Assembly (NCBI GenBank): GCA_023484675.1
Contig: JAMDAP010000110.1
Span: 1 to 5,643 of the forward strand
Reading direction: 5' to 3'
DNA length: 5,643 nucleotides
Origin: Bacillota bacterium
GTDB lineage: Bacteria; Bacillota_E; Symbiobacteriia; JAMDAP01
In this document: in pieces, positions 5,391-5,643 of the stretch
Layout of the letters: each line of letters begins with the position of its first letter
Numbering within the stretch: position 1 is the stretch's first letter
Program-made: the position numbers and the translations under genes
Notes under the pieces: model-generated
The model's database searches: none
The model's input: the letters and a program-made list of their open reading frames with translations, nothing else
What the model was told of the DNA's origin: nothing

Positions 5391-5643
5391 CTAAATTTCA
5401 CCCTTGCGTGCGTAGTCACGGACCTTCTCCAGCTCACGCAGGACAGATTCGCGCCAAGCTGTGTCAGTCCACCAGTTGCTCTTGTTGGCGTCCTCACGGT
5501 CGTCAGGAATGCACAGGAGCTTGACGTGGCGGGGGCAGTGGGTGGCAAAAGCCCGCTTCACCCGTCGCATGTGCATGGGCGAGGAAATCAAAATGACCGT
5601 GTTCAGGTTATCAAACCCGATCTCACGGTCAATCACAGCACTT
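5391..5643 (-). CDS. DUF218/YdcF-like protein, C-terminal part (5' end outside window)
   Basis: The reading frame enters from the right edge and ends at a TAG (5393-5391). At least 83 complete codons are visible. The piece contains NTVILISSPMHMRRVKRAF, which matches the DUF218 (YdcF/SanA/ElyC) pattern of a hydrophobic strand followed by a Ser-rich turn and HMRR, and ends in NWWTDTAWRESVLRELEKVRDYARKGEI, which resembles the tail of Bacillota YdcF-type proteins as I recall them. The GTG at 5636 lies inside the conserved domain, and the frame remains open to the window edge, so it is not the true start. The N-terminal part of the domain is not visible, so any membrane anchor cannot be judged. 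The biochemical function of this family is poorly defined; envelope-related roles are known for some members. The call is by motif only. Confidence 0.78.
   Translation of the reverse strand, partial: SAVIDREIGFDNLNTVILISSPMHMRRVKRAFATHCPRHVKLLCIPDDREDANKSNWWTDTAWRESVLRELEKVRDYARKGEI

Noticed and set aside
5333..5524. A 63-codon + strand frame after the regulator, preceded by an SD-like GTGGGGA, considered as a pheromone peptide gene
   Set aside because: It reads through both arms of the terminator and then opposite the DUF218 coding sequence. It has no signal peptide or hydrophobic segment.

Overview
The window is a GC-rich, almost fully coding stretch of bacterial chromosome. The protein variants point to a high-GC member of the Bacillota (Clostridia or Symbiobacteriales-like). 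MurD carries sequence variants I associate with clostridial MurD (GSAGKTTTT, SPNHLDVH, NDSIAT, GGYDKH). Starts are preceded by strong Shine-Dalgarno (SD) sequences and include likely TTG codons. A TPR-type XRE regulator and a DUF218 protein fit the same picture. This placement is inference from motifs; no database was searched.

Layout: (1) 52-1251 (+), a class I aminotransferase of the aspartate (AspB, Ib) type. (2) 1272-2753 (+), murD, beginning about 20 bases after the aminotransferase stop; a perfect 14-bp inverted repeat lies inside its first codons. (3) 2820-3869 (+), dinB, DNA polymerase IV, with complete catalytic motifs and a C-terminal clamp-binding peptide. (4) 3870-3985, an AT-richer intergenic region with a likely extended -10 promoter and several short symmetric repeats. 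(5) 3986-5308 (+), an XRE helix-turn-helix protein with eight TPR units at a regular ~40-residue period. (6) 5345-5380, a strong hairpin with T-rich flanks on both sides, acting as a shared terminator. (7) 5391-5643 (-), the C-terminal part of a DUF218/YdcF-like protein whose 5' end lies outside the window.

The first three genes are co-oriented with short gaps and no terminator that I can see between them, so they may be read together. Their functions do not form one pathway: amino-acid transamination, the D-glutamate addition step of peptidoglycan precursor synthesis, and translesion DNA synthesis. The regulator gene has its own promoter and faces the DUF218 gene across the bidirectional terminator. 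Most of the content is ordinary housekeeping. The parts that deserve a second look are the palindrome at the start of murD, the symmetric elements around the regulator promoter, and the regulator itself, whose architecture resembles peptide-sensing RRNPP proteins. I see no clear evidence of a new multi-gene system, mobile element, CRISPR array or RNA gene.
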